The notes under the pieces were generated by a model. It had not been told where the DNA came from and did not search any database. It worked only from the letters and a program-made list of their open reading frames with translations. A program made the translations under genes and the position numbers. From Mycobacterium nebraskense (GTDB lineage Bacteria; Actinomycetota; Actinomycetes; Mycobacteriales; Mycobacteriaceae): a DNA stretch of 64,000 nucleotides. Where the stretch lies: NCBI RefSeq assembly GCF_002102255.1, contig NZ_LQPH01000171.1, positions 62,001-126,000 of the forward strand, read 5' to 3'. This document shows positions 8,053-17,122 of this stretch, in pieces; position 1 is the stretch's first letter, and the number at the start of each line of letters is the position of its first letter.

Positions 8053-8999
8053 GACGGTTCGAGCACCTCGACTTCCAGTCGCGCGAGCACTTCTTGCGGT
8101 GCGCTGAGCAGATGCGCGCTGCCGTGGGCGCGTTTGAAATACAGGTGCATGTCGTGTTCCCAGGTGATCGCGATCCCGCCGTGCAGTTGGATGCCTTCGG
8201 CGGCCGCGGCGGCCAGCGCCTCGGTGGCGGCGAGTCGCGCGGTGGCCGCATTGGTCGCGGTGGGGTCGACGCACGCGTCCGCCACGACGGCCTTCGCCGC
8301 GGCGATCGTGACGTACAGATCGGCCATCCGGTGTTTGAGTGCTTGGAAGCTGCCGATCGGCCGGCCGAATTGCACTCTGCTCTTGGTGTATTCGACGGTG
8401 AGTTCCAGGCAGCGTTCGGCGGCACCGATCTGCTCGGCGGCCAGCAGGATGGCCGCGGTGTCGGCGATGCCGGGATCGGCGCCGATCGTTTCGGTCTCCT
8501 CCGGCTCCACCCGCGCGAGCCGCCGCGTCGGGTCCATGGTCGCAACGGGTTGCGCGCTGAATCGGGTCCACCTGCTCAGCTGACCGTCGTCGACGGCGAC
8601 CACGACGTCGGCGATATCGCCGTTGACCACATAGTCGGCGTCGAGCACCAGCGCGCCGATCGAGGTGCCCTCGGCGAGGCCGCCCAGCGTATCGGCGTCC
8701 GGCTCGGGCGCGGCCAGCAGGGCCAGCTCCGTCAGCGTCGTGCCCAGCAGCGGGGAGGGCACCAGGGCCCGGCCCAGCTCCTGCAGAACCGTTGCGGCAT
8801 CGGCCAATTCGCCGCCCGCACCGCCCAGCTGCTCGGGTATGACCAGCGCGGCGGCACCCACCTGCTCGCACAGCAGCTGCCACAGCGCCTCGTCGTAGCC
8901 ACGGTCGGACTCCATCGCCGCGCGCACCGCCGCCGGGTTCGCGTGCTTGGCCACCAGGGCCGCGACGGTCTCCCGCAGCATCTCCCGTTCGTCAGTCAC
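8049..8999 (-). CDS. fadE33: Acyl-CoA dehydrogenase subunit FadE33
   Basis: 316 aa, short for an acyl-CoA dehydrogenase (about 380), as in Rv3564. It keeps the C-terminal helical core with the KSRVQFGRPIGSFQALKHRMADLYV and EGIQLHGGIAITWEHDMHLYFKRA regions. Short FadE proteins of this regulon pair with full-length partners into alpha2beta2 complexes acting on steroid-derived CoA esters. GTG start; a gap of about 70 bases separates it from fadE32. It is in the KstR2 regulon and overlaps aspB by four bases. Confidence 0.92.
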   Translation of the reverse strand: MTDEREMLRETVAALVAKHANPAAVRAAMESDRGYDEALWQLLCEQVGAAALVIPEQLGGAGGELADAATVLQELGRALVPSPLLGTTLTELALLAAPEPDADTLGGLAEGTSIGALVLDADYVVNGDIADVVVAVDDGQLSRWTRFSAQPVATMDPTRRLARVEPEETETIGADPGIADTAAILLAAEQIGAAERCLELTVEYTKSRVQFGRPIGSFQALKHRMADLYVTIAAAKAVVADACVDPTATNAATARLAATEALAAAAAEGIQLHGGIAITWEHDMHLYFKRAHGSAHLLSAPQEVLARLEVEVLEPS

Positions 9000-9071
9000 G
9001 AGCGCCGCTCCTCATCATCGCTCCGTCCCCCGCAAGCGGGCGGTACTCCCACTGCATCGCCGCGGCGCAGG

Positions 9072-10007
9072 TCACAGCGCCTCCAGCACTCGTCGCCGGT
9101 GAGCCTCGGGAGTACCCCAGGCCGACCGCAATGCTTGCACCCGCAGCAACCACAGGGACAGGTCGTGTTCCTGGGTGAACCCGATCGCGCCGTGGGTCTG
9201 CAACGCCGATCGCGCCGCCAGCAGGCCCGCCTCGGACGCCGCCGCCTTGGCGGCGCTGACATCGCGGGCCCGAAGCGACAGCGCCGCGCCGTAGAGAAGC
9301 GGCCGGGCGAGCTCGATCGCGATGTGCACATCGGCGAGCTTGTGCTTGATCGCCTGATAGGAACCGATCACCCGGCCGAACTGCGCCCGCTGCTTGGCGT
9401 AGTCGACGGTGTCACGCAGCAGCGCCTCGGCCGCACCGACCAGCTGCGCGGCGGTGGCCAGCGCCCCGAACTCGTAGGCGCGCTCGATATTCGCCTGCCA
9501 GGCTCGCCCGGTCGCGGTCACGTCGTAGAGGGGCCGGCTGGGATCGACCGACTCGTGCCGGTCACCGGGCGCGGCCTCGCTCACGCCGCCGTCGGTGGCC
9601 AACAGCACCAGTCCGGCCGTGTCGGCGTCCACCGCGCGCGGAGCCTGCGGCGGCAGCGCGACGGTGGCGATCAGCTCGCCTGACGCCAGCGCGGCGCAGC
9701 GCTCATCGTTGGCGAGCAAAACCGGTGCCACGGCGATGGATTCGGCCACCGGACCGGGCACACACCAGCGCCCCAGGCGCTCAAGCGCGACCACCAGGTC
9801 GACCGGATGCGCCTCGATGCCGTCGAACTTCTCGGGGACCGCCAGCGCGGTGACGCCGAGGTCGGCCAGCTGCTCCCACACCTTGCGGCCGGGTGCGGTG
9901 TCGCCCGCGGACCACGCGCGGATCGCGCCGGGCAGGTCGGCCGCGCCGAGCGCGGCGTCGATGCTGGCCGCGAAGTCGCGCTGCTGTTCGTCTAGCGCAA
10001 ATTTCAC
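9072..10007 (-). CDS. fadE32: Acyl-CoA dehydrogenase subunit FadE32
   Basis: 311 aa, short form like Rv3563. It contains the dehydrogenase core YAKQRAQFGRVIGSYQAIKHKLADVHIAIELAR and LQTHGAIGFTQEHDLSLWLLR. The GTG start overlaps the fadE31 stop as GTGA, indicating coupled translation and probably a FadE31/FadE32 complex. It is predicted to work on the HIP-derived ring C/D intermediates in the KstR2 pathway; the exact substrate cannot be read from sequence. Confidence 0.92.
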   Translation of the reverse strand: MKFALDEQQRDFAASIDAALGAADLPGAIRAWSAGDTAPGRKVWEQLADLGVTALAVPEKFDGIEAHPVDLVVALERLGRWCVPGPVAESIAVAPVLLANDERCAALASGELIATVALPPQAPRAVDADTAGLVLLATDGGVSEAAPGDRHESVDPSRPLYDVTATGRAWQANIERAYEFGALATAAQLVGAAEALLRDTVDYAKQRAQFGRVIGSYQAIKHKLADVHIAIELARPLLYGAALSLRARDVSAAKAAASEAGLLAARSALQTHGAIGFTQEHDLSLWLLRVQALRSAWGTPEAHRRRVLEAL

Positions 10008-11161
10008 TTCTTGCCCCCGGACCTCTGCCCTGATTGTTCGCGCGGCAGGCCCAACAGCCGCTCCGAGATGATGTTGCGCTGAATCTCGTTGGTACCGGCG
10101 TAGATCGGGCCGCCCAGCGCGAACAGCAGACCGTCCGTCCAGGTGCCGGCGAGCTCGCCGTCGGCGGCCAGTACGTCGAGCGCCGTCTGGTGCAGCTCGA
10201 CGTCCAGGTCGGACCAGAACACCTTGGTCACCGACGATTCGGCGCCCAGCTCACCGCCGCCGGCCAGCCTGGTCACCGTGCCGAAGGTCTGCAGCCGGTA
10301 GGCCTGCGCCTTGATCCAGCCGTCGGCAACCCGGTCCGCGAACGCCGCGGGCGAGCCGCTGTCCTTCCAGAGCCGCACCAGTCGCTCGGCGGTCGCCAGG
10401 AAGCGGGCCGGGCTGCGCAGCGACATGCCGCGCTCGTTGCTCGACGTGCTCATCGCGGCCCGCCAGCCATCGTTCGGGGTGCCGATGACGTCGTGGTCGG
10501 GGACGAACACGTCGTCGAGGAAGATCTCGCCGAAGCCGGTGTCGCCGCCCAGCTGGACGATGGGCCGCACGGTGACGCCCTTGGCCCTCAGGTCGAACAT
10601 GAAGTAGGTCAGGCCGTTGTGCCGCTCGGCTTCCGGGTCCGACCGAAACAGCCCGAAGCCCATTTCGGCGAACGGTGCGCGCGAACTCCAGATCTTCTGC
10701 CCGTTGAGCAGCCAGCCGCCGTCGGTCTTGGTCGCCGTTGATCGCAGCGAGGCCAGGTCGCTGCCGGATTCCGGCTCCGACCACGCCTGCGCCCAGATCT
10801 GTTCGCCGCTGGCCATTTTCGGCAGGATCCGGTCCAGCTGCTCCTCGGTGCCGTGCGCGAACAGCGTCGGCGCCAGCATCGAGGTGCCGTTGGCGCTGGC
10901 CCGGCCCGGGGCGCCGGCGCGGAAGTACTCCTCCTCGAACACCACCCAGTGCAGCAGCGGCGCGTCGCGGCCCCCGTACTTCTTCGGCCAGGTGATCACC
11001 GACAGCCCGGCGTCGAACAGCACGCGGTCCCACTGCCGGTGCTGGGCGAAGCCTTCGGCGTTGTCGTATGACTTCGTCGGGATCGACTCGGCGTTGGCCG
11101 ACAAGAAGTCCCGCACCTCGGCCTGGAAGGCCAGGGTCTCTTCGTCTAGTTCCAGATCCAT
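10004..11161 (-). CDS. fadE31: Acyl-CoA dehydrogenase FadE31
   Basis: 385 aa, full-length dehydrogenase like Rv3562. The N-terminal helical domain is followed by AQAWSEPESGSDLASLRSTA (FAD/substrate strand region) and the end GGPIYAGTNEIQRNIISERLLGLPRE typical of the family. ATG 11161 abuts the fadD3 stop, so the genes are one operon. It probably partners with the short FadE32 encoded next. It acts in the cytosol on CoA thioesters from HIP. Confidence 0.93.
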   Translation of the reverse strand: MDLELDEETLAFQAEVRDFLSANAESIPTKSYDNAEGFAQHRQWDRVLFDAGLSVITWPKKYGGRDAPLLHWVVFEEEYFRAGAPGRASANGTSMLAPTLFAHGTEEQLDRILPKMASGEQIWAQAWSEPESGSDLASLRSTATKTDGGWLLNGQKIWSSRAPFAEMGFGLFRSDPEAERHNGLTYFMFDLRAKGVTVRPIVQLGGDTGFGEIFLDDVFVPDHDVIGTPNDGWRAAMSTSSNERGMSLRSPARFLATAERLVRLWKDSGSPAAFADRVADGWIKAQAYRLQTFGTVTRLAGGGELGAESSVTKVFWSDLDVELHQTALDVLAADGELAGTWTDGLLFALGGPIYAGTNEIQRNIISERLLGLPREQSGQRSGGKK

Positions 11162-12700
11162 TCAGCCTTGCTCTCGCAGTTGTGGTTTGACCACCTTGCC
11201 GCCGGGATTGCGCGGCAATGCGTCGACGAACCGCACCGACCGCGGTGCCTTGAAGTTCGCCAAATGTTCACGGGTGTAAGCGATCACGGATTGCTCGTCG
11301 AGGTTGGCGCCGGGACGCGTCACCAGGAAGGCCCGGCCCACCTCGCCGAGGCGCTCGTCGGGGACGCCGATCACCGCGGCGTCGGCCACCCCGTCCATCC
11401 GGGCCAGCACCTGCTCGACCTCGGCGGGATAGACATTGAATCCGCCGCAGATGTACATGTCCTTGAGCCGGTCGGTGATGCGCAGGTTGCCGGCTGTGTC
11501 GACGGCGCCGATGTCGCCGGTGTGCAGCCAGCCGTCGGCGTCGATGGCGGCCGCCGTCGCGGCCGGGTCGTCGAGGTAACCCAGCATCACGTTCGGTCCG
11601 CGCAGCAGCACCTCGCCCGCCGCGCCGGGAGCGGTTGCGTCGATGCGCAATTCGAAGTCGGCGAACGGGCGCCCGCAGGTGGTGGCGACGGTGACCGCGT
11701 CGTCGTCGGGGCGGCACATGGTGCCCATGCCGTTGGCCTCGGTCAGCCCGTAGGCGGTCAGCACGATGTCGATGTCGAGCTCGGATTGCATGCGTTCGAC
11801 CAACACAACGGGCACGGTGGCCGCCCCCGTCACCGCGAACCGCAGCGAGCTCAGGTCGTAGTCCTTGCGCTGCGGATGATCCAGCAGCGTCTGGTAGATG
11901 GTGGGCGGTCCGGGCAATACGGTGATGCGGTGTCGCTCGATCGCCTGCAGCGCGCGCAGCGGGTCGAAAGTCAGGTGCGGGATCAGCGTCGCGCCGGTCT
12001 GCAGGCAGGCCAGGATGCCGGCCTTGTACCCGAAGTTGTGAAAGAACGGGTTGATGCACAGGTAGCGGTCGTCGCTGGTGATCTTTCCGTTGGCAGCCCA
12101 CGACGCCGAGGCCGACAACGACTGCCGGTGCGCGCAGAGCACTCCTTTGCTGCGGCCGGTGGTCCCCGAGGTGAACAGGATGTCGCTGACGTCGTCGGGG
12201 CTGACGGCGGCGGCGCGATCGGTGACCGCATTGAGCCCGGTGCCGCGGGCGATGAAGTCGTCCCACGTCCCGTCGTCCGCCTCGATCGGGATCCGGACGA
12301 CGTGCCGCAGCGCGGGCAGGACGCCGCAATCCAGGTCGGCGACGCGATCGTTGCCGAGGAACTTGCCCATCCCGAACAGCACCGGCGCAGCGGTGCGGGC
12401 CAGGATGTCGCCGGCTTCTTCGGCGGTATAGCGGGTGTTCAGGGGCACCATGGCCGCGCCGGCGTGGTGGATCGCCAGGCAGGCGACCACCCAGTGCCAG
12501 GTGTTCGGCGACCAGATGGCCACGCGGTCTCCCGCACCCACCCCGAGGCTGATCAGCGCGGCCGCGGCGCGATGCACCTCGTCGCGCAGGACGGCCGTCG
12601 TGAACGACCGCTCGTCGGTGATCAACGCGTCGTGACCGGGGAGTCGCTGCGCCAAACGATCGAGCGCGGCCGGCACGGTGCGCGGATCGTCGGTCATCAT
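11162..12700 (-). CDS. fadD3: FadD3, HIP-CoA ligase
   Basis: 512 aa ANL-family acyl-CoA synthetase with the AMP-binding P-loop FTSGTTGRSKGVLCAH, the core motif GWLHTGDIGAVD and the C-terminal lysine in LPRNPGGKVVKPQL. It matches Rv3561, the ligase that activates 3aalpha-H-4alpha(3'-propanoate)-7abeta-methylhexahydro-1,5-indanedione (HIP), the entry step of C/D ring breakdown. It is the first gene of a five-gene operon. A KstR2 operator ends the divergent gap to fadE30, 15 bases upstream of its start. Confidence 0.96.
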   Translation of the reverse strand: MMTDDPRTVPAALDRLAQRLPGHDALITDERSFTTAVLRDEVHRAAAALISLGVGAGDRVAIWSPNTWHWVVACLAIHHAGAAMVPLNTRYTAEEAGDILARTAAPVLFGMGKFLGNDRVADLDCGVLPALRHVVRIPIEADDGTWDDFIARGTGLNAVTDRAAAVSPDDVSDILFTSGTTGRSKGVLCAHRQSLSASASWAANGKITSDDRYLCINPFFHNFGYKAGILACLQTGATLIPHLTFDPLRALQAIERHRITVLPGPPTIYQTLLDHPQRKDYDLSSLRFAVTGAATVPVVLVERMQSELDIDIVLTAYGLTEANGMGTMCRPDDDAVTVATTCGRPFADFELRIDATAPGAAGEVLLRGPNVMLGYLDDPAATAAAIDADGWLHTGDIGAVDTAGNLRITDRLKDMYICGGFNVYPAEVEQVLARMDGVADAAVIGVPDERLGEVGRAFLVTRPGANLDEQSVIAYTREHLANFKAPRSVRFVDALPRNPGGKVVKPQLREQG

Positions 12701-12714
12701 TGCCTCTCTAACAA

Positions 12715-12728
12715 AGCAAGTGCTTGGT
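12715..12728. promoter_or_regulatory. KstR2 operator between fadD3 and fadE30
   Basis: AGCAAGTGCTTGGT fits the KstR2 motif AnCAAGnnCTTGnT. It lies in the 45-base divergent gap, about 15 bases from either start codon, so one site can repress both directions until HIP-CoA binds KstR2. Confidence 0.92.
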
Positions 12729-12745
12729 AGGTTAGCCTACAGGGC

Positions 12746-13897
12746 ATGCAGGACGTCGAGGAGTTCCGGGCGGAGGTCCGCCAGTGGCTCGCCGACAATC
12801 TGGTCGGCGAATTCGCGGCTCTCAAAGGTCTTGGCGGACCGGGGCGCGAGCACGAGGCGTTCGAAGAGCGCCGGGCATGGAACCAGCATCTCGCCAAGGC
12901 CGGTCTGACTTGTCTGGGCTGGCCGGTGGAACACGGCGGCCGCGGGCTTTCGACCGCGCACCGGGTGGCGTTCTACGAGGAGTACGCCCGCGCCGACGCA
13001 CCGGACAAGGTGAACCACTTCGGGGAGGAGCTGCTCGGCCCGACGCTGATCGCCTTCGGCACACCCGAGCAGCAGCAGCGTTTCCTGCCCAAGATCCTCG
13101 ATGTCACCGAGCTGTGGTGCCAGGGCTATTCCGAACCGGGCGCCGGCAGCGACCTGGCCAACGTGTCCACCACCGCCGAGTTGGACGGCGACCAGTGGGT
13201 GATCAACGGCCAGAAGGTGTGGACGTCGCTGGCGCACCTGTCGCAGTGGTGCTTCGTGGTCGCTCGTACGGAGAAGGGCTCCAAGCGCCACGCCGGGCTC
13301 TCCTACCTGCTGGTGCCGCTGGACCAACCGGGCGTGCAGGTCCGGCCGATCGTCCAGATCACCGGCACCGCGGAGTTCAACGAGGTGTTCTTCGACGACG
13401 CCCGCACCGACGCCGGCCTCGTGGTCGGCCAGCCCGGTGACGGCTGGCGGGTCGCGATGGGGACGCTGACCTTCGAGCGCGGCGTGTCAACACTCGGGCA
13501 GCAAATCCGCTACGCCCGTGAGCTTTCCAACCTCGCCGACCTCGCGCGCCGCAACGGCGCGGCCGATGACCCCTTTATCCGGGAGCGGCTGACCCGCGCG
13601 TGGACCGGGTTGCGCGCGATGCGCAGCTACGCGTTGGCCACCTTGGAAGGACGAGCCGTCGACGGACAGGACAACGTCTCAAAGTTGTTGTGGGCCAACT
13701 GGCATCGCGCGCTGGGGGAGCTGGCGATGGACGTGATCGGCAAGCCGGGGCTGACCTTGTCGGACGGCGAATTCGACGAATGGCAGCGGTTGTTCCTGTT
13801 CACCCGTGCCGACACCATCTACGGCGGCTCCAACGAGATCCAGCGCAACATCATCGCCGAGCGGGTGCTCGGCCTGCCCCGGGAGGTAAAGGGATGA
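12746..13897 (+). CDS. fadE30: Acyl-CoA dehydrogenase FadE30
   Basis: 383 aa with a full acyl-CoA dehydrogenase layout: CQGYSEPGAGSDLANVSTTAE in the middle domain, YARELSNLADLARRNG helices and the C-terminal YGGSNEIQRNIIAERVLGLPRE. It matches Rv3560c, which dehydrogenates the propionyl side chain of 5-OH-HIP-CoA. Its stop overlaps the ATG of ipdF (ATGA), so the two are co-translated. A KstR2 box sits 17 bases upstream. Confidence 0.95.
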   Translation: MQDVEEFRAEVRQWLADNLVGEFAALKGLGGPGREHEAFEERRAWNQHLAKAGLTCLGWPVEHGGRGLSTAHRVAFYEEYARADAPDKVNHFGEELLGPTLIAFGTPEQQQRFLPKILDVTELWCQGYSEPGAGSDLANVSTTAELDGDQWVINGQKVWTSLAHLSQWCFVVARTEKGSKRHAGLSYLLVPLDQPGVQVRPIVQITGTAEFNEVFFDDARTDAGLVVGQPGDGWRVAMGTLTFERGVSTLGQQIRYARELSNLADLARRNGAADDPFIRERLTRAWTGLRAMRSYALATLEGRAVDGQDNVSKLLWANWHRALGELAMDVIGKPGLTLSDGEFDEWQRLFLFTRADTIYGGSNEIQRNIIAERVLGLPREVKG

Positions 13898-14682
13898 GCC
13901 TGTCCGAAGCTCCGAAAGAGGTTGCCGGGCACGGGCTTCTGCAAGGCAAGGTGGTCGTCGTAACCGCGGCGGCGGGCACCGGCATCGGCTCGGCGACGGC
14001 GCGGCGCGCCCTGGTCGAAGGCGCCGACGTCGTGGTGTCCGATCATCACGAACGGCGGCTGGGGGAGACCGCCGACGAACTGACAGCGCTGGGATTGGGC
14101 CGGGTCGAGAGCGTACTGTGCGACGTCACGTCCAGCGTGCAGGTGGACGCGCTGATCGCGTCGACCACCGCCCGGATGGGCCGGCTCGACGTGTTGGTCA
14201 ACAACGCCGGACTGGGTGGTCAGACGCCGGTGGTCGACATGACCGACGACGAGTGGGACCGCGTCCTGAATGTGACGCTGTCGTCGGTGTTCCGGGCCAC
14301 GCGGGCGGCACTCGGGTACTTCCGCGAAGCGGACCACGGCGGGGTGATCGTCAACAACGCAAGCGTTCTGGGCTGGCGGGCACAGCACTCGCAGTCGCAC
14401 TATGCGGCCGCCAAGGCGGGCGTGATGGCGTTAACCCGTTGCAGCGCAATCGAAGCCGTCGAATACGGGGTGCGTATCAACGCGGTGTCCCCGAGCATCG
14501 CCCGCCACAAGTTCCTGGACAAGACGACCTCGGCCGACCTGCTCGACCGGCTGTCCGCCGGTGAAGCGTTCGGCCGGGCCGCCGAGCCGTGGGAGGTGGC
14601 GGCCACCATCGCGTTCCTGGCCAGCGACTACTCCAGCTACCTCACCGGCGAGGTCATCTCGGTGTCCAGCCAGCATCCGTGA
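13894..14682 (+). CDS. ipdF: IpdF-type short-chain dehydrogenase (Rv3559c homologue)
   Basis: 262 aa SDR starting at ATG 13894, which overlaps the fadE30 stop. Rossmann motif TAAAGTGIGSATARRAL, NNAG motif and catalytic YAAAKAG are all present. It matches Rv3559c, called IpdF, a 5-hydroxy dehydrogenase acting on the HIP-CoA series. A longer in-frame extension to 13600 lies within fadE30 and is rejected. In H37Rv the next gene is PPE64; here kstR2 follows directly after 44 bases. Confidence 0.9.
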   Translation: MSLSEAPKEVAGHGLLQGKVVVVTAAAGTGIGSATARRALVEGADVVVSDHHERRLGETADELTALGLGRVESVLCDVTSSVQVDALIASTTARMGRLDVLVNNAGLGGQTPVVDMTDDEWDRVLNVTLSSVFRATRAALGYFREADHGGVIVNNASVLGWRAQHSQSHYAAAKAGVMALTRCSAIEAVEYGVRINAVSPSIARHKFLDKTTSADLLDRLSAGEAFGRAAEPWEVAATIAFLASDYSSYLTGEVISVSSQHP

Positions 14683-14697
14683 GCCGATAGCTGGCCA

Positions 14698-14711
14698 AGC
14701 AAGCGCTTGGT
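14698..14711. promoter_or_regulatory. KstR2 operator upstream of kstR2
   Basis: AGCAAGCGCTTGGT fits AnCAAGnnCTTGnT and lies 15 bases before the kstR2 start, indicating autoregulation of the repressor and control of the downstream fadA6. Confidence 0.92.
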
Positions 14712-14726
14712 TGATATCCTGGCCGG

Positions 14727-15329
14727 ATGGACCGAGTGGCCGGTCAGGCCAACAGCCGCCGCGACGAGTTGTTGGAGCTCGCCGCGACCATGTTCGCGGA
14801 GCGCGGATTGCGCGCCACCACCGTGCGCGACATCGCGGACAGCGCCGGCATCCTTTCCGGCAGCCTCTATCACCACTTCTCCTCCAAGGAGGAGATGGTC
14901 GACGAGCTGCTGCGCAGTTTCCTGGACTGGTTGTTCACCCGCTACCGCGAGATCGTGGACAGCGAGGCCAACCCGCTGGAGCGGCTCAAGGGGCTGTTCA
15001 TGGCGTCGTTCGAGGCGATCGAGCATCGGCACGCGCAGGTCGTCATCTATCAGGACGAAGCCCAACGGTTGTTGTCGCAGCCCCGGTTCTCCTACATCGA
15101 AGACATGAACCGTCAGCAACGCAAGATGTGGGTCGAGGTGATCAACCAGGGCATCGACGAGGGCTACTTCCAGCCCGACCTCAACGTCGACCTCGTCTAC
15201 CGTTTCATCCGGGACACCACGTGGGTGTCGGTCCGCTGGTATCAACCCGGCGGACCCCTCACCGCCCAACAGGTGGGTCAGCAATACCTCGCCATCGTTC
15301 TTGGTGGGATTACCAAAGACCGAAAATGA
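14727..15329 (+). CDS. kstR2: KstR2, TetR-family repressor of the HIP regulon
   Basis: 200 aa. The N-terminal TetR helix-turn-helix (SRRDELLELAATMFAERGLRATTVRDIADSAGILSGSLYHHFSSKEEMVDELL, split here over residues about 10-62) is followed by an all-helical ligand domain. It matches Rv3557c, which senses HIP-CoA. Its own box lies upstream, and two further boxes in this window (12715, 20658) define its targets. fadA6 follows 55 bases later on the same strand. Confidence 0.95.
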   Translation: MDRVAGQANSRRDELLELAATMFAERGLRATTVRDIADSAGILSGSLYHHFSSKEEMVDELLRSFLDWLFTRYREIVDSEANPLERLKGLFMASFEAIEHRHAQVVIYQDEAQRLLSQPRFSYIEDMNRQQRKMWVEVINQGIDEGYFQPDLNVDLVYRFIRDTTWVSVRWYQPGGPLTAQQVGQQYLAIVLGGITKDRK

Positions 15330-15384
15330 CAATGCCCCGCGTCGGCGACGATGCGGAGCGAAGCGACTAAGAGGAGCGACACAA

Positions 15385-16545
15385 ATGACAGAGGCGTACG
15401 TCATCGATGCTGTGCGTACCGCGGTCGGCAAGCGCAACGGATCGCTGGCCGGGGTGCATCCCGTGGATCTCGGTGCTTATGCGTGGCGCGGACTGCTCGA
15501 CCGGGTCGATGTCGACCCCGCTGCCGTCGAGGACGTGATCGCCGGCTGCGTCGACGCCATCGGTGGGCAGGCGGGCAACATCGCCCGGCTCTCGTGGCTG
15601 GCTGCGGGCTACCCCGAAGAGGTTCCCGGCGTCACCGTGGACCGGCAGTGCGGGTCCAGCCAGCAGGCCATTTCCTTTGGTGCACAGGCGATCATGGCCG
15701 GCACGGCCGACCTTATCGTGGCCGGCGGCGTGCAGAACATGAGCCAGATCCCGATCTCGTCGGCCATGACCGTGGGCGAGCAGTTCGGGTTCACCTCGCC
15801 GACCAACGAATCCAAGCAGTGGCTGCACCGGTACGGCGACCAGGAGATCTCGCAGTTCCGCGGCTCGGAGCTGATCGCCGAGAAGTGGAACCTGTCGCGT
15901 GAAGAAATGGAGCGGTACGCGCTGAGCAGCCACGAGCGCGCGTTCGCCGCGATCCGCGGCGGCCACTTCGACAACGAAATCATCACCGTCGAAACGGAAT
16001 CCGGGCCGTTCCGGATCGACGAGGGTCCGCGCGAGTCGTCACTGGAGAAGTTGGCCGGCCTGAAAACGCTCGTCGACGGCGGCCGGCTGACGGCGGCGAT
16101 GGCCAGCCAGATCTCCGACGGCGCCAGCGCGGTGCTGCTGGCTTCCGAGCAGGCGGTCAAGGACCACAAGCTGACCCCGCGGGCCCGCATCCACCACATC
16201 AGTGCCCGCGCCGCCGACCCGGTGTTCATGCTGACCGGGCCCATCCCGGCCACCCGCTATGCGCTGGAAAAGACCGGGCTGTCCATCGACGACATCGACA
16301 CCGTCGAGATCAACGAGGCGTTCGCGCCGGTGGTTATGGCCTGGCTCAAGGAGATCAAGGCCGACCCGGAGAAGGTCAACCCCAACGGGGGCGCGATCGC
16401 GCTCGGTCACCCGCTGGGCGCGACCGGCGCCAAGCTGTTCGCCAGCATGCTCAACGAACTCGAGCGCGTCGGCGGCCGCTATGGCTTGCAGACGATGTGC
16501 GAGGGCGGCGGCACCGCGAACGTCACGATCATCGAGCGGCTGTAG
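15385..16545 (+). CDS. fadA6: Acetyl-CoA acyltransferase (thiolase) FadA6
   Basis: 386 aa from ATG 15385, chosen because GAGGAG precedes it by eight bases. Thiolase residues are all visible: nucleophile Cys in DRQCGSSQQA, NEAF, His in GGAIALGHPLGATGAK and the second Cys in QTMCEGGGTANVTI. It matches Rv3556c, which performs the last thiolytic steps of the ring C/D pathway. It is followed by a hairpin terminator. Confidence 0.93.
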   Translation: MTEAYVIDAVRTAVGKRNGSLAGVHPVDLGAYAWRGLLDRVDVDPAAVEDVIAGCVDAIGGQAGNIARLSWLAAGYPEEVPGVTVDRQCGSSQQAISFGAQAIMAGTADLIVAGGVQNMSQIPISSAMTVGEQFGFTSPTNESKQWLHRYGDQEISQFRGSELIAEKWNLSREEMERYALSSHERAFAAIRGGHFDNEIITVETESGPFRIDEGPRESSLEKLAGLKTLVDGGRLTAAMASQISDGASAVLLASEQAVKDHKLTPRARIHHISARAADPVFMLTGPIPATRYALEKTGLSIDDIDTVEINEAFAPVVMAWLKEIKADPEKVNPNGGAIALGHPLGATGAKLFASMLNELERVGGRYGLQTMCEGGGTANVTIIERL

Positions 16546-16577
16546 GCCCTATACGCCGGGCCGCCGACCGCGACACG

Positions 16578-16620
16578 TAAACCACGCAGACGACACGCCG
16601 GAAAAGGTGTGCGTGGTTTA
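16578..16620. terminator. Hairpin between fadA6 and the convergent Ddn-like gene
   Basis: Arms 16578-16588 (TAAACCACGCA) and 16610-16620 pair perfectly over 11 bases with a 21-base loop. It is placed between two convergent stops, consistent with shared termination. Confidence 0.65.
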
Positions 16621-16643
16621 TGTCTCAACGAACAGCGCGGGCG

Positions 16644-17069
16644 TCAATTCGGCGATGAAGCGTCCACGACTCTGAGGTAGTGATCGATGCCGAGCCGGGA
16701 GAATGTGCGTCGCCGGTCGGCCGACAGCATGGGCATGGCCGCCGCCGCGTCAATGACCTCGGGCTGCGCCACATCGTAACTGTCGCCCTGGGAGGAGATC
16801 GTTGCGTGCCCCGCGGCAAGGACGTTTTGCAGCCAGTCCACTCCGGTGCCGTAGGGCAGTGGTATGACGAACCCGCCGTCCGTCCGGTCCGCGACGACCG
16901 GCGTGGCGTACTGCTTGCCCGACCGCCGCCCGGCGTGGTGGATGACCGATGCGTACCAGTGCTTTCGGCCGGCCAGGCGCAGCATCAGCGGGTTGAGCAG
17001 GTGTCTGTTGGAAACGCGGATCGCGCTTAGCAACGGCTTGGGCCACGTCTCAGGTAGCAGCGCACTCAT
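16644..17069 (-). CDS. Ddn-like F420-dependent oxidoreductase family protein
   Basis: 141 aa. The segment WYASVIHHAGRRSGKQYATPVVADRTDGGFVIPLPYGTGVDWLQNVLAAG, read over residues about 38-88, has the R-x-SG-x-x-x-x-TPV and DW-x-x-N patterns of the deazaflavin-dependent nitroreductase family. Substrate and direction are unknown. It lies where H37Rv has Rv3555c and fdxB, neither of which is present here. The neighbour ipdC starts a separate operon 1.1 kb upstream and ends 53 bases before this gene's start, so co-transcription is possible. Confidence 0.75.
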   Translation of the reverse strand: MSALLPETWPKPLLSAIRVSNRHLLNPLMLRLAGRKHWYASVIHHAGRRSGKQYATPVVADRTDGGFVIPLPYGTGVDWLQNVLAAGHATISSQGDSYDVAQPEVIDAAAAMPMLSADRRRTFSRLGIDHYLRVVDASSPN

Positions 17070-17122
17070 GACTCCACGATGACCCGCGGACTGCGCCGAG
17101 GCCAGGGTCTTTGGTCGCCTGT

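Noticed and set aside
8016..9683. Plus-strand frame of 555 codons opposite fadE33/fadE32
   Set aside because: Composition is that of a reverse-complement shadow and it runs across two well-recognised dehydrogenase genes.
11168..12730. Plus-strand frame of 520 codons opposite fadD3
   Set aside because: It would cover the KstR2 operator region and fadD3, whose AMP-binding motifs are intact.
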